Below, piece by piece: positions 1-10,331 of a stretch of DNA of 64,000 bases (positions within the stretch are counted from its first letter, which is position 1; every line of letters starts with the position of its first letter). The stretch is from Closterium sp. Naga37s-1 (lineage: Eukaryota > Streptophyta > Zygnematophyceae > Desmidiales > Closteriaceae): the NCBI GenBank assembly GCA_947471745.1, contig CANJKZ010001023.1, positions 930,001 to 994,000 of the forward strand, given 5' to 3'. A program made the position numbers and the translations under genes. Under the pieces are notes generated by a model, which saw only the letters and a list, made by a program, of their open reading frames with translations, was not told the DNA's origin and did not search any database.

Positions 1-3000
1 AGGAGGATAATGGAGAAAGGCTAGCCGGGAGTCTGTCAGAAGGAACCGCATCACCCGATGCTTCTTCAGGCGCGGGAGAAGCGGTAGCAGGAGAACTGGG
101 GGACGAGCGGGAGGAACGGGGAATGAATGACAGGGCGCGACGGCGGACGACTCTGCGGGGCAGCTCCTATGTGTATGTATCGATACATATATCCCAGTGG
201 GCACTCACCGGCGACCAGGAGATGGGGAACTTTTCGAGCACGCGGCGGTGGGCCACTCTGCGGGGTAGCTCCCTGACCACGCGGATGTCGTCCTTGAGCG
301 TCTCAACAAAGTGCTCCAGGTCGAATATGTCCTCGAACTCGCTGACGTGGCAGACAGGGATGGTGTGAGGGGTGAGGGAGAAGTAGAACGTTTGGTCAGG
401 GCACACGAGGGTGATGTCCTTGAGCGTGGCAATGAAGTGGTCCAAGTTGAATATGTCCTCGAAATTGCTGGGGAGGGGAGCGGAAGTGGGAGCGGGAGGA
501 GAGTAATGGTGAGCGAATGTGAAACAGTGAGGGCACTGGAGGAGTCCTCTAGCGTGGCCACGAAGTGCTCCCGGTCGAATATGTCCTCGAACTCGCTGAA
601 GAGGAGAGGGGAGCGTAAGTGGGAGTGTGTGGAGAACAAAGTGATCCACCGAGCATGTGAGGATGCCCCCGGTTCAGGCACAGGACACGCATGCCTGCGG
701 GCGGATCAGACAAAGCTCAAGCTCTGGCATTACAAGGATTCTACTGCACATTTTGCCTTCTCAAACGCCCAACAGGCGTGTACCTGTGCATGCAAGGGCC
801 TCTGAGCAGCTAATGCGAATACCTGGGGTCAGGCAGACGAGATGAAGGTCTGGTCCAGCTCCAGCACCACCTGAAGGACCACCTGAGTGCATACCTGGGG
901 TCGGACCAGAAGGAGGCGTGGTTCAGCTCGGGCACCACAAGGAACAAGTGGTTGTACACCTGTTCATGCAATGATCTCTGTGCAGCACGTGCACATACCT
1001 GGGGTCGGACCAGAAGGAGGTGTGGTCCAGCTCCGGCACCACAAGTGTGGCGTTCATGATGCGAGCCACTGCCACCATGTCGCAGATCTGTGTGTGGGAT
1101 AGGCATTGGGTACAGTGGGAATAGATAAGAGTAGGAGGGAGCAAGCACGCAGCAAACAGCCTGAACTGAAAAGCGGCTGTCCTCGCGCGTTCTGCCTTCC
1201 TCTGCCTCTTTTTAGATTCATGGGGCGACAATAGGCCTGACTGGAATGTCCTTATCGATTTTCACGAGAGCTGCATGGAAACATCCTTGTATAATAGGAG
1301 CTCTGAGAGATGATTATGCTGGTTCGAGATGAACACTCACCGCAGCTCGCATTTGGTTCAGACCCCCATTCGCCGTCACCAAAAGGTAGCCATTCGTCGC
1401 TGACTTGGCGGGGACTGGGAAGGGCGGGAGCAGCAGGGGAACAATTATCGTCTCTCGGGAATTTCCCATCGTCTCTTGAGGGCAATCGCTTTGGTCCCTC
1501 ATGCACACCACCAATAATAGGGAATCGTACAGCAAGTTCTCTGGCTCGCCACTCATCCCCCATCCGCAACAAACAGCAAGTCACACTCAAGAACGCACGT
1601 CACGACGATTCGTACTTGAGCACGCGGCAGAACCAGGAAGCATGCTACCTACCTTTATGCGTCTTGGAGCGTGCGATACACTGTTCGATGTGGTCCACTG
1701 TAGGACTTCTCCACAGAATCTTCTCCGACGTCCGTCGCGGAGCGTGCGACCCAGACGCGTTGAACCCAGACGTCCACACGGCGCCAATCGCGGACGACAG
1801 GAGAAGCGAAGACGGGGAGGAAGAGGAGGAGGAGGAGGAGGAAGGAGAGGGGAACGAGGAGGAGAAGGAAGGAGAAGGAAACGAAAAGGAAGCTGACGGA
1901 GGTGACGTGAGACGCTCTGTATCAGAATCTGCTACAGTCAGCGTGGAGATGACTGGAGAATCTGCTCTAATTCCGGAACGCGCCTTTTCCCCTCGTACGA
2001 AATCGTCCCCTTCCCGTTCGTCCCTCTCCGCTCCTCCCCCACCCGCTCCCACCGCACCAATCACCGCCGAGGCGGCTGCTGCTGCGCCTGCCACAGCTGC
2101 TGCGGCCTGAGCCGCTTCGCCTAGAGCCCCGTCCAGCATACTGATTTCGCTGCTTTCGCCAGGCGTTCCAACCGCTTCGCGAAGATTCGCCGCGTTTCGC
2201 AACGTCTCAGAACTAGTTCCAGGCGCGCCATGAGAATTCGGAGAGGCTGCAGAAGACGTCAATGCCGTGGAATCTGGTGTGTGCTCGGCTCGCTGATACA
2301 CGACAACATTGGGGAAAAAGGAAAAGAACGGATGAATCAGTCCAGACATTTGATGAACCACGCGACCAACGAGACGACGCCAGGAACGAAGTGAGTGGTT
2401 TCACGATGCATTCCGAGCAGTTCAAGACCCGCACAAGAGATTTTCGCCGCGGCTGGTCCCGCATACGCTAAGTTGAACTCCGCATCCACATGTCGACCTA
2501 GATGTGATACAACCCATCCCCTCCTTGCACACACACGCACAACGTCTACATACGCATTGAACCATCTGTTAGAAGCCGTAACCCTTACCTGGGCCTGCAG
2601 AGCACGGGTTGAATCCCCAAGGCTGTCAGCAGAACCTGGCAAGTCGGATGACTCGGCTGCTTTTCTCCTTTCAAAATAAGCATTTTCAGTGCTGCTTGTA
2701 CTTGTATCCATGTCTTGTTCGGATAATGACGAGGCGGCGAGTTCAAGTGGTAACGCGGAGGAAGATGAGGGAAGGAGCTTCATCAATCCTCGTGTCTGCA
2801 ACGACGAGGCCCAAAAAACGGAATAATACGGGTTAGACGACGAAGACGGCAAAGAAGACGATAATACAAGAGTTCCGGATTCTCGAGCAGTCAATAATGG
2901 TCAACGGGTACACTTACGACGTACCTTATGTAAGGAAGGAATCGACTTTAGCGATGCTCCGACCATGACCAGGCCCACCATCAGCAACAGCGTCTTCATG

Positions 3001-3599
3001 CGAAAATGCACCAAGATTCGCCGGAGGTCTCGCCTTCCGAACCATTTTCTAGCCTCTGGTAACGCAGACGCTAAGGCTGTCCGGGTTTTGGAAGATAGCT
3101 GCTTCCGCACCTGACGCTTTCCATCAAGAATCTCAGGCTTCTCTAAACCGGGATTCAATGGGGAATCTCTAGAATGTTTAGGCAATGTCGTAAATCTCCA
3201 TGACACCATGGATTCCTGTGCTCTGTCACCACGGGTGCTAATGTTAGCAGTACGAGCAGAGGGAGAGTGTGAATTGACTGCTGGTCCAGCAAGATCATGT
3301 TGGAAAGGCTGATGAGGGTGAAAATGGTGGCTTGCGCCTTGAAGGTGTGTCAGATTCGCTGGTTGCTCACTGAGAATGGGTCGATCATTTTCGCACAAGG
3401 TTTCGAAGACTGGCCTTTGGCGTCTCGATGCTGCGACTAGAGGGCTTCTCGAGTGTTGCAGGGGACTTGGCAAATCGCGAGTTTTCTGGTTGCTGCTATG
3501 AGTACGCTCCTGTAACACCTCTACGAAGGTACTGTCTGCTTCTTGTCCTCTTGGTGTTACGGGTTCCGTTGCGAGAGGAATAGCCATCTCGACGCTCAT
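1..3599 (-). CDS. Plant-type GDP-fucose protein O-fucosyltransferase family protein, 5' part, runs off the left edge
   Basis: Putative Golgi type II glycosyltransferase. Exons I can place on the minus strand: 3599-2925, 2795-2589, 2292-1653, 1414-1341, 1087-999, 341-209, and probably 166 to the left edge; phases agree at every join. The ATG at 3597-3599 opens a long cytosolic tail, then a hydrophobic anchor ([13 protein letters not shown], about residues 200-215), then a Ser-rich stem. Family signatures follow in order: [73 protein letters not shown] and ELPRR. These match the N-terminal half of plant O-FucT (DUF246-type) proteins; the C-terminal half lies outside the window. Partial copies of the FWSDP and FEDIFD exons sit in the intron between 341 and 999. 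The last exon begins with [13 protein letters not shown], echoing [13 protein letters not shown] of the exon before, so it may be another copy. Family is well supported; substrate unknown. Confidence 0.85.
419..601 (-). repeat. Two tandem partial copies of O-FucT exon 6
   Basis: Copies at about 549-601 ([16 protein letters not shown]) and 419-472 ([16 protein letters not shown]) precede the complete exon at 209-341 in transcription order. Only the last copy continues into the conserved [12 protein letters not shown] segment, so it is the likely functional exon. Confidence 0.8.
810..949 (-). repeat. Two tandem partial copies of O-FucT exon 5 with donor site
   Basis: Two degenerate copies of the exon end at 999-1066, at about 881-949 and 810-877. 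Each encodes a version of [15 protein letters not shown] and keeps a GTATG-type donor. They lie in tandem downstream of the apparent true exon. Confidence 0.8.
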
Positions 3600-4782
3600 C
3601 CAAATCTAATTTAGAGAAGGACCTTACCAATGGCGCATAGACGAATAACAACGGAAACCCCACCAACTCTTGCTCTGCGTGACAGATTAGCGAACTATCT
3701 CGACTATGTCCATCACATCATCCCTGAACAACACTGCAAAAGCTAACGATAACTGGAGAGGCAACGTAAAGTAGGATGACTACCCACGTGTCAGCTCAGC
3801 ACACGCCACGAGGGTGTTAGAGGCAGTTAGTGGAGCTGTGTGCCAGCGTAGAGGTAGGCATGAGGGACAAGTTGCTGTATTCAGGGAGTCTACGATGCTA
3901 TGAATGCTCTGCTTGTGATGTTGCTCAAAAGCGTGGGCAACAGAGCAGGATGACGAGATCGCATGGCATGATGCCTTCAAATTCATTGGTTTTGGTGCTG
4001 AGCTGACCTTGGTGTTTGGTCACTGGGAGAAGAACAACAATACAGATTCCTTGGGATGCTGTCAAAACGTATATGGCAAAAAGTACAAAATTGACATTCA
4101 TGACAATGATATACCGACGTTTAACGCTCTGAGACCATCGGAACCATTGTCCAACCACTCAAAACCCCGAATTTGAGCTTCCAAGTCCAAATTTGTTCCC
4201 AAACTACACGTCTTGATAAACCTGGACTCAAGAACAGACCGAGGTTTCAAGGAAAGCAGGAAGCCGAATGGCGGGAATGGGGGAGCCGCTCCAGGCTGGT
4301 GCTTGCGGTTCGATGCGGTCCCGCACCGCGACAGGCTCTAGCTTCCTTGCGTTCCTCACGTCGCTGTGACTGCTCCAAGCAGATTGGCAAGCCGGAGGTT
4401 CAAGGCTGACCGTCAAGCCCAGAGTTCGGTCTGACATTCGTTAATGAAGAAAACCGATGCACGCACACTCGCATTTCATTACATTTCGCATTCGTTCAAG
4501 TTTGCGCATTTGTGCGTGCAGCCAATTCAGAGATTACATTGACGTGCTACGTATCGGAGCATCCAATAGTGCATTCTCGTAGAAATGTTCCACTTTCAGA
4601 GGCTGCCAGGAATACATTTCTCAGCTGTTGCGCTTCGATCACTTGAGCCAGCAACGAGGAGTTCCCGTGAACTTCTCCTTCCTTCCAGCGACATTAGTCC
4701 AGCCTCGACCTCGAGAACTCCTCACAGCTGTCTGTTTCTCTCAAGGGATCATTCTGTGCACGGAAGCGCTCGTTGCTGAGAG
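3600..4782. other. Intergenic region between divergent genes
   Basis: Upstream of both the O-FucT gene (minus) and the orphan gene (plus). No conserved coding signature, repeat or RNA gene recognised. Confidence 0.4.
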
Positions 4783-4851
4783 TATTTAAAAGGTCAAGCG
4801 ACCAAGTCGCGCTGGATGTCTAGTACTAGGACGTCTGATCCTGAGTTATAA
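4783..4851 (+). promoter_or_regulatory. TATA box and short upstream ORF of the orphan gene
   Basis: TATTTAAAAG at 4783-4792 lies 73 bp before the ATG at 4856, the right distance for a TATA box with a short leader. An 11-codon upstream ORF (ATG 4816-4818, TAA 4849-4851) ends 4 bp before that ATG. If transcription starts about 30 bp past the TATA box, this uORF would be first in the leader and could damp translation. Position is seen; function is inferred. Confidence 0.45.
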
Positions 4852-4855
4852 CAAG

Positions 4856-5958
4856 ATGGGCAGCGACACACAGACATTGCTTAATAGACTTCGTGAGCTG
4901 GTGATTTTCGCCTTGATTGTACAATGCTACGGAAAAGCGCCTGACCGCGATCTTGTTCTCGTGGTAAGAGTTGGTTCCAACGTCTTGTCCGAAGCAGGCG
5001 TTTTCCCCACAAGAATGATAAAATAATGTCTGATGGTCATGTTGATCATGCAGAGATATCGAGGCAGGGTGCTGAAGATTTGTTCGGGAAGGAGTATAGG
5101 CAAACCTTTGGACGTAATTGCGGGCAATGGTTCACTCACGACCGTGGTCAACGCTGGACTGGAAAATCCACACTCGCACATGTACATAGGGGATTCACGT
5201 TTGAGAGGTACGGCTTACCGCCGACTCAGCACGCGGAAATGGTGCCTACTGGACAATTCTAACTCCCCGTTTGGTTCTTGGACAGGTAGAAGACATTGTG
5301 GCAACGGTGTTCTGCAATTTCTCGAGTTCAACAAGTCGAGGAATGCCTTCAACACCCTTGCAACAGACGATATTCCGTCAGTTGTGAAGCATTCATCATT
5401 CGTCGTTTCGGTTACCAATCCTGGAAAGGATGACGTGAACTCCAAAATTCTGCATAAGAACTCCTATCAGCACGACCCAAGTGTGACTGGAACCACTGCA
5501 GATGCAGCAGCACTTAAGGTAATTGGTCTGGACTCGTTACTTCCGAAGACGTTACCGACTTGCCAACTTATTGTCCCGTAATCCATGACGTGCAGATGTA
5601 TGAAGGCAGCGTGGACCAGCTGAAGCAACAATATGCTCCGCATCACGAGATGATCCAGGAGTTCATGCTGAGAAGTCCAGCGAAGAAGCTCCGTGCTGCT
5701 GTTTTGATAACCAGAGCTGAGGATGGCGTCTCTCACTCTGCTGTGTACCCATACTGCAGACACTTACGTGCCCCTTATTGCCTCAAAAGACGCTGTCAGG
5801 TGGTGCATGCCTTCCTGGCTACCTTCACTGGTGATCATGAAAGCCAAGGTCGTCAGCTTCTAAAAGCTAAACGTGGCCCGCATGTGGCATATACAGCTGT
5901 TTGTGTTAGATACGTTTGGAGCCCTATTAAAAAGGCTTATGTAACAATGCCATGCTGA
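4856..5958 (+). CDS. Orphan four-exon gene, 285 aa, signal-peptide-like N-terminus
   Basis: Not recognised. Proposed exons: 4856-4963, 5054-5207, 5286-5518, 5596-5958. Donors are GTAAGA, GTACGG and GTAATT and each acceptor ends in AG; the four exons join in phase and sum to 286 codons including TGA, which is the main reason to believe the model. Residues 9-27 (RLRELVIFALIVQCYGKAP) resemble a short secretion signal or anchor. The middle holds GNGSLTTVVNAGLENPHSH and a VSVTNPGKDDVNSK segment; the C-terminal third is basic with six cysteines. Base composition is less GC-rich than the neighbours and there are no tandem exon copies. It ends 57 bp from the CDC123 stop, in convergent orientation. 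The last exon could contain a further intron. Function unknown. Confidence 0.5.
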
Positions 5959-6014
5959 GTGCATACTTCATTGAAGATCTACCCTTCACAAGAGCATCCC
6001 TGTGTCCACTAACA

Positions 6015-8246
6015 CTAACCAGCATCCTCATCATCACTACTGCCATCCCGATCGGCTGTGCACTCCACCTTGAGCTTCTCCATAAGCTCTTCAAAGGCGC
6101 TGCCCTCTGATCTATCATGGAGATCAAACGGGGCGCCACTAGCAGCTCTCAACCCCAACTGAACACCACTCCGCGACTCCACGATCCGCATCTCGACTGA
6201 ATTTAAAGCACAAAACCCAGGTTCTCCATTACCCAGCTGCTCAGCTGATGAGTTGGAATCACCGGTAGTTCTGGATGCCTCGTGCATCACACATCTTTCT
6301 GAGTGCATACCATCTATCTCTTCCCAGGAGAAAAGAAGAGGTAGTGTGGCTCCACCATACGTGTTGAAATCAACCAGTTTCAAACGGCCATCACGAGTGA
6401 TGTAGACGTCAAAAGTGTCTGCCGAAAGGTGTGCAAATTCCACACAAAAGCGAACACACATCAGGAGAACAAACTTGTATGACATACACAACGGAAAAGG
6501 CATAATAAGTGTGCTTACAGTCAGTAGAAGGAAAATTTCCACGAATGCGGTTGTCATAGAAGTCACATATCTGGAGCTTGATATTTTCATGAGAATCGAC
6601 TAGAAATGGGTAGAAGGATGTGATCTCTCTCTGACTAATTCCTGTCGGGGAAGGGAATCAATGCACCAGGTGAAAAAAGAAGATCCGTTAGGGCAGGGGG
6701 ACACCTGGACCTGATAGGTAGTCCAAAGGGGGAAACAAAAGCGACAAAAAGGAGATTTTTTATATCATCATACCCATGAGTCGATGAGCCTTGACAAAGC
6801 AGCGGAACTCCATTTCTGGCCGGAGGTCAAACCACTTGCGCAAGGCAAGCACAAACTCGGACGGACGGCTCTGCCGCCCGCACTCATGCTGCTGCACCTC
6901 TTCCACCTGCGGCTCTTGCCGTGGCTCAGCATCGCCATTCATTCTGCCAGCATTGCTATGCTCCTGCTGCTTTCCATCTGCTTCTGGAGCCGCCACACGT
7001 GCTCCACCATTGCTCCTGTCGCTGGAAGGCTCGCAACCATCGGCAGGTGCTTCCGCTTCTGGGGAATCTCCAGTCGCAGAAGTGTCAACACAACTGTCAA
7101 AACTGCCATACGCAACCGAGAAGGCATGGCATTTGCTTGTGATTAACCAATAAACATGGATGGTCAAACCACCCAGAGACTACTCTGAAGTGCGTCAACA
7201 AGGAAAAACCATCCATGGTACAAGTCGGCAGAGGTGGGAGTGTCGTGCGTGTGAGAAGATAAATATCATACGCATGGCAGAGGTCGTAGGTGAGGGAGTC
7301 GGAGGCCTTGAGCAGCAGAAAGACCTCCTGAGCGTTGCTGCACTTGGGTGTGCCCGTCGCACTCAGCCATCCCACGTCCTGAGATTGCACGACATGAGGG
7401 CAGTGGTGAGGGACAGAGAAGCAGGTGCCTCTTTTTTTTTCTTTTTTTCTTTTTCTTTTTTTTTGAAATGACTTCAACAAAGAATGGAATTGAAGGTCAG
7501 AATTAAAGTCAGGTGCACCACTTACCTTAGGGCAGCTCCAGTTGAGTTTTGGCAGCACGGATCCTCCCAGCCGCGCAATAGCGGCGTCAACAGCAGCCTC
7601 AAGTGCAGGGAAGGAAGGCACGTCCGGCTCGTCTGCTTCATCGTCCTCCTCCTTCATCCCCTCATAGTCATCGCAATGTGCCTCCCACTCACCCACTCGT
7701 GTGCGCGTGGGCAACTGGAAGGACAAGAGGGACGACGGAAGAGTGAAGAGAGGGGAGAGAAAGAAGAGAGAAAAGGGACGCGGGAAGAGGGACGAGGGAA
7801 GAGAGAAGAGAGAAATGGACAAGCACATGAGATGGAGCTGCGAAGATTGAGGGGGAGAACGAGTTCTTCTTCCTTTCCTCACAGCTCCCAAAACCCGCAC
7901 CAGACCCAAAACCGGAAACCCCGAAACCCGAGACTCGGGCAGCTGAGTGGGATTCGAACGACTTTCAGACCGCTTCAATGAAACGAGCGATTGTACGCGA
8001 GGAGATGCGTTTTTAAATCGATCGGAGATTGTCTGCAAGGCATCTGTTCAGGGTTTCGGGTTCAAACGGAGGGGAGTGAGCAGTGCAACCTACCGCCTTA
8101 CACGAAGCTGGGAGGAAGATTCCGTCAGAAAGAAGATAGTCGATAAATTCGGGCGGGAGAGGGATGATCTCCGTGCGGAGCGAGACGGAGCGGAATTTGG
8201 GGTACCAGCTCTGGATCTGGCACGCGAGCACGTCGGCGCGACGCAT
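6015..8246 (-). CDS. CDC123: Cell division cycle protein 123 (D123 family, eIF2 assembly chaperone)
   Basis: CDC123 is an ATP-grasp-fold chaperone that binds the C-terminal domain of eIF2 gamma and promotes eIF2 heterotrimer assembly in the cytosol. Exons (minus): 8246-8094, 7714-7526, 7378-7272, 7102-6774, 6641-6519, 6418-6015; all joins are in phase, giving 434 aa plus TAG, a normal or slightly long size for the family. Signatures in order: CQIQSWYPKFRSVSLRTEI, LGGSVLPKLNWSCPKDVGWL, EVFLLLKASDSLTYDLCHAF, ALRKWFDLRPEMEFRCFVK, GISQREITSFYPFLVD, TFDVYITRDGRLKLVDFN, and GVQLGLRAASGAPFDLHDRS near the C-terminus. The acidic tail (SSDDEDAG) also fits. Exon 4 carries a long Glu/Gln/Ser-rich insert before ALRKWF. 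The ATG at 8244-8246 was chosen because CQ.Q.WY lies 8 residues later, as in relatives. No exon copies seen. Confidence 0.95.
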
Positions 8247-8597
8247 GGCTGCTGATGCGGAACGCTAAATCCCTGGTATTGCCGAGTACGCCGCAAACGG
8301 AAAGTTGTTGGTGCTCAGGAGGGGAAGCGTCGCGTCGCGTACCGAAAGCCGTGCATAAAATGGTGGTGCTAGGGTTGGTGGTTGCGGTTGTGGTTCACGA
8401 GAAAAATTTCTAGTACCGTATGCTGGTTCTAGTCGATTCTGGTGCTAGCATGTTCACTAGTGCTGAATGGATTCTTGACGCTGTGTTGCGTCCAGCAAAT
8501 GGGATTGGTCGTGGTGGAATTAAACGGTGCTGCCTGGTGCTACTCGGTGGGGTCGGAGGTGCAACGTGATCACTCCAAAAAGTGCTTCGCTAGATCG
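8247..8597. other. CDC123 upstream region with a protease-like fragment
   Basis: Contains the 5' flank of CDC123. On the plus strand at about 8420-8565 an open stretch reads LVLVDSGASMFTSAEW, which resembles the aspartic-protease active site of LTR elements. Too short to assign. Confidence 0.3.
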
Positions 8598-8924
8598 TGT
8601 AAGGAATTTTCTCGATATTCCTTAGCGCACCCTGCAACATCGCGTACAGCAGCAACCGTTGTTCGCCCGTTACTGCTAATGGGGCTTCGCCGACTTCGCG
8701 CTCACTGTTTCACCAAACCTCGCACTGCTGGCCTGGCCGTGTCGGCCTACGCTTCGGGACTAGCCCGAGCCTCGCTTCCAGCGTAGCACTAGCTAGCTCG
8801 CACGCACCGCGTTACCGTTTGCATGTTTCGCGTATAAATGTTCGCTCATGCCTTCGCTCACATTTTGTACTCGTTTGACACCTTAGTGCAATTCTCGCTA
8901 CTTCGATTCATTGCACCCGTAACA
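8598..8924 (+). repeat. 5' LTR of gypsy element 1
   Basis: Begins TGTAAGG and ends GTAACA; pairs with 13791-14117. A GCGTATAAATG TATA-like motif lies at about 8829. Confidence 0.92.
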
Positions 8925-9111
8925 CTTGGTATTCAGAGCCTCTTTCCTTTTCGGACCGCGCATCTCCGCACCCCAGGAAATCAACTTTTGATTTTTTCAC
9001 TCGAAAGGGACTCACGCACCTTAGCACCTAGGAGCCGCTGTCCTCGCGTTCTCTCGTAAACGCGTGCAGCCACGACTGCGCCTAGACTAAGACGAGCCGA
9101 CGCCCTTCGAC

Positions 9112-10272
9112 ATGGCTGAGCATATCGATGTCACGACTCTCACGCAAGAGCATTTGAACGAACCGCTGCGGCAAATCCGCGAAAGCTCTGAGGAAATCGC
9201 GGCGCTGACGGCAGAACGCACGTCCCTGCAAAATGACCTCGCACGAACACAATCCCAAGCACCTGGCACTCCGATTCAGCCCGCACCACAGGCATCAAAG
9301 CACGGAAGTGTGGGGCAACCCGCGAGCGCCGCAAGTGATGGCGTCATCCGCCATGACGGAGACGACGACCACGGCACGACACACCCCGACGCGACGAATG
9401 CGGCCCGGAATCAGCCTCGAGTCACGATTTCGGTGCCGGCCGGCGAATCAGCTCTTCCGTCGCCGATGCCGCTAAAGCCGCAGCGTCCGCCATGTTTTGA
9501 CCCAAGTCAGCGGGGTGGTCCTACCGTTCAGGCGTGGCTCTTCACGTTGAACGTTTTCTTCGACGCGAACTACGTCTCGGAGGATACGGCGAAGATTCGC
9601 TACGCCGTGTCGTTGCTGCGAGGACCCGCCATGGACTGGTGGCGTGTCATCGTCACGAAGCCGGTGGACTACGCGACTCTACCAACACGGGAAGGACAAA
9701 CCGGACCCTGGGCGCCGTCGTATTTCGTGGAGGTGCCCCAGTATCGCACGTGGGACGCGTGGTGCGCAGGTCTGCGCGCTCGTTTCGAGCCAATTGCGGC
9801 TTCGATCGCGGCGCGACAGAGGCTCCGCACTTGGCGCCAACTCGGTTCCATCCAAGACTACACGAGCGAGTTTCTGGCGCTATGCGAGCAGGTGGGATAC
9901 ATGCATGAGAGCGAGCGCATCGACCGCTACATCGGCGGCCTGAAGCAGGACATCGCTCAGGAAATCCAGCTCCGCGGCGTCACCGATTTTCAGGAGATTC
10001 TCGCCATGGCGGAGAAACTCGATTTCTTCCGCCGACCGAGACCGGGGTTCTACGGAAGCAGTAATTGGGGACATGGGCCTCGTGGGACGAACGAGGGCGC
10101 TACGATACATGCCGTCGCCGCAAATGCCGCTGCCGCACCATTCAAAGGGCGTTGCTTTGCGTGCAATCGGCCGGGACACCGTAAGAGCGAATGCCCGGAA
10201 AATGCTAAGGGAAAGGGGGAAGCTGAGCAGCAGAAACAGACCAAGCAGCAGGGAAACGCTGGGAGTCAGTAG
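9112..10272 (+). CDS. gag: Gag polyprotein of gypsy element 1
   Basis: Fossil gag reading of 386 residues. A retrotransposon-gag capsid domain spans the middle (AWLFTLNVFF, LRGPAMDWWR, QRLRTWRQLGSIQDYTSEF), and one CCHC zinc knuckle (CFACNRPGHRKSEC) is at about 10153-10195. It would coat element RNA in virus-like particles. Confidence 0.9.
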   Translation: MAEHIDVTTLTQEHLNEPLRQIRESSEEIAALTAERTSLQNDLARTQSQAPGTPIQPAPQASKHGSVGQPASAASDGVIRHDGDDDHGTTHPDATNAARNQPRVTISVPAGESALPSPMPLKPQRPPCFDPSQRGGPTVQAWLFTLNVFFDANYVSEDTAKIRYAVSLLRGPAMDWWRVIVTKPVDYATLPTREGQTGPWAPSYFVEVPQYRTWDAWCAGLRARFEPIAASIAARQRLRTWRQLGSIQDYTSEFLALCEQVGYMHESERIDRYIGGLKQDIAQEIQLRGVTDFQEILAMAEKLDFFRRPRPGFYGSSNWGHGPRGTNEGATIHAVAANAAAAPFKGRCFACNRPGHRKSECPENAKGKGEAEQQKQTKQQGNAGSQ

Positions 10273-10331
10273 CAGACGGGCCCTCTACTGACAGGTCACG
10301 CCACTCACCCGACCCAACCGACCCTCACCGA

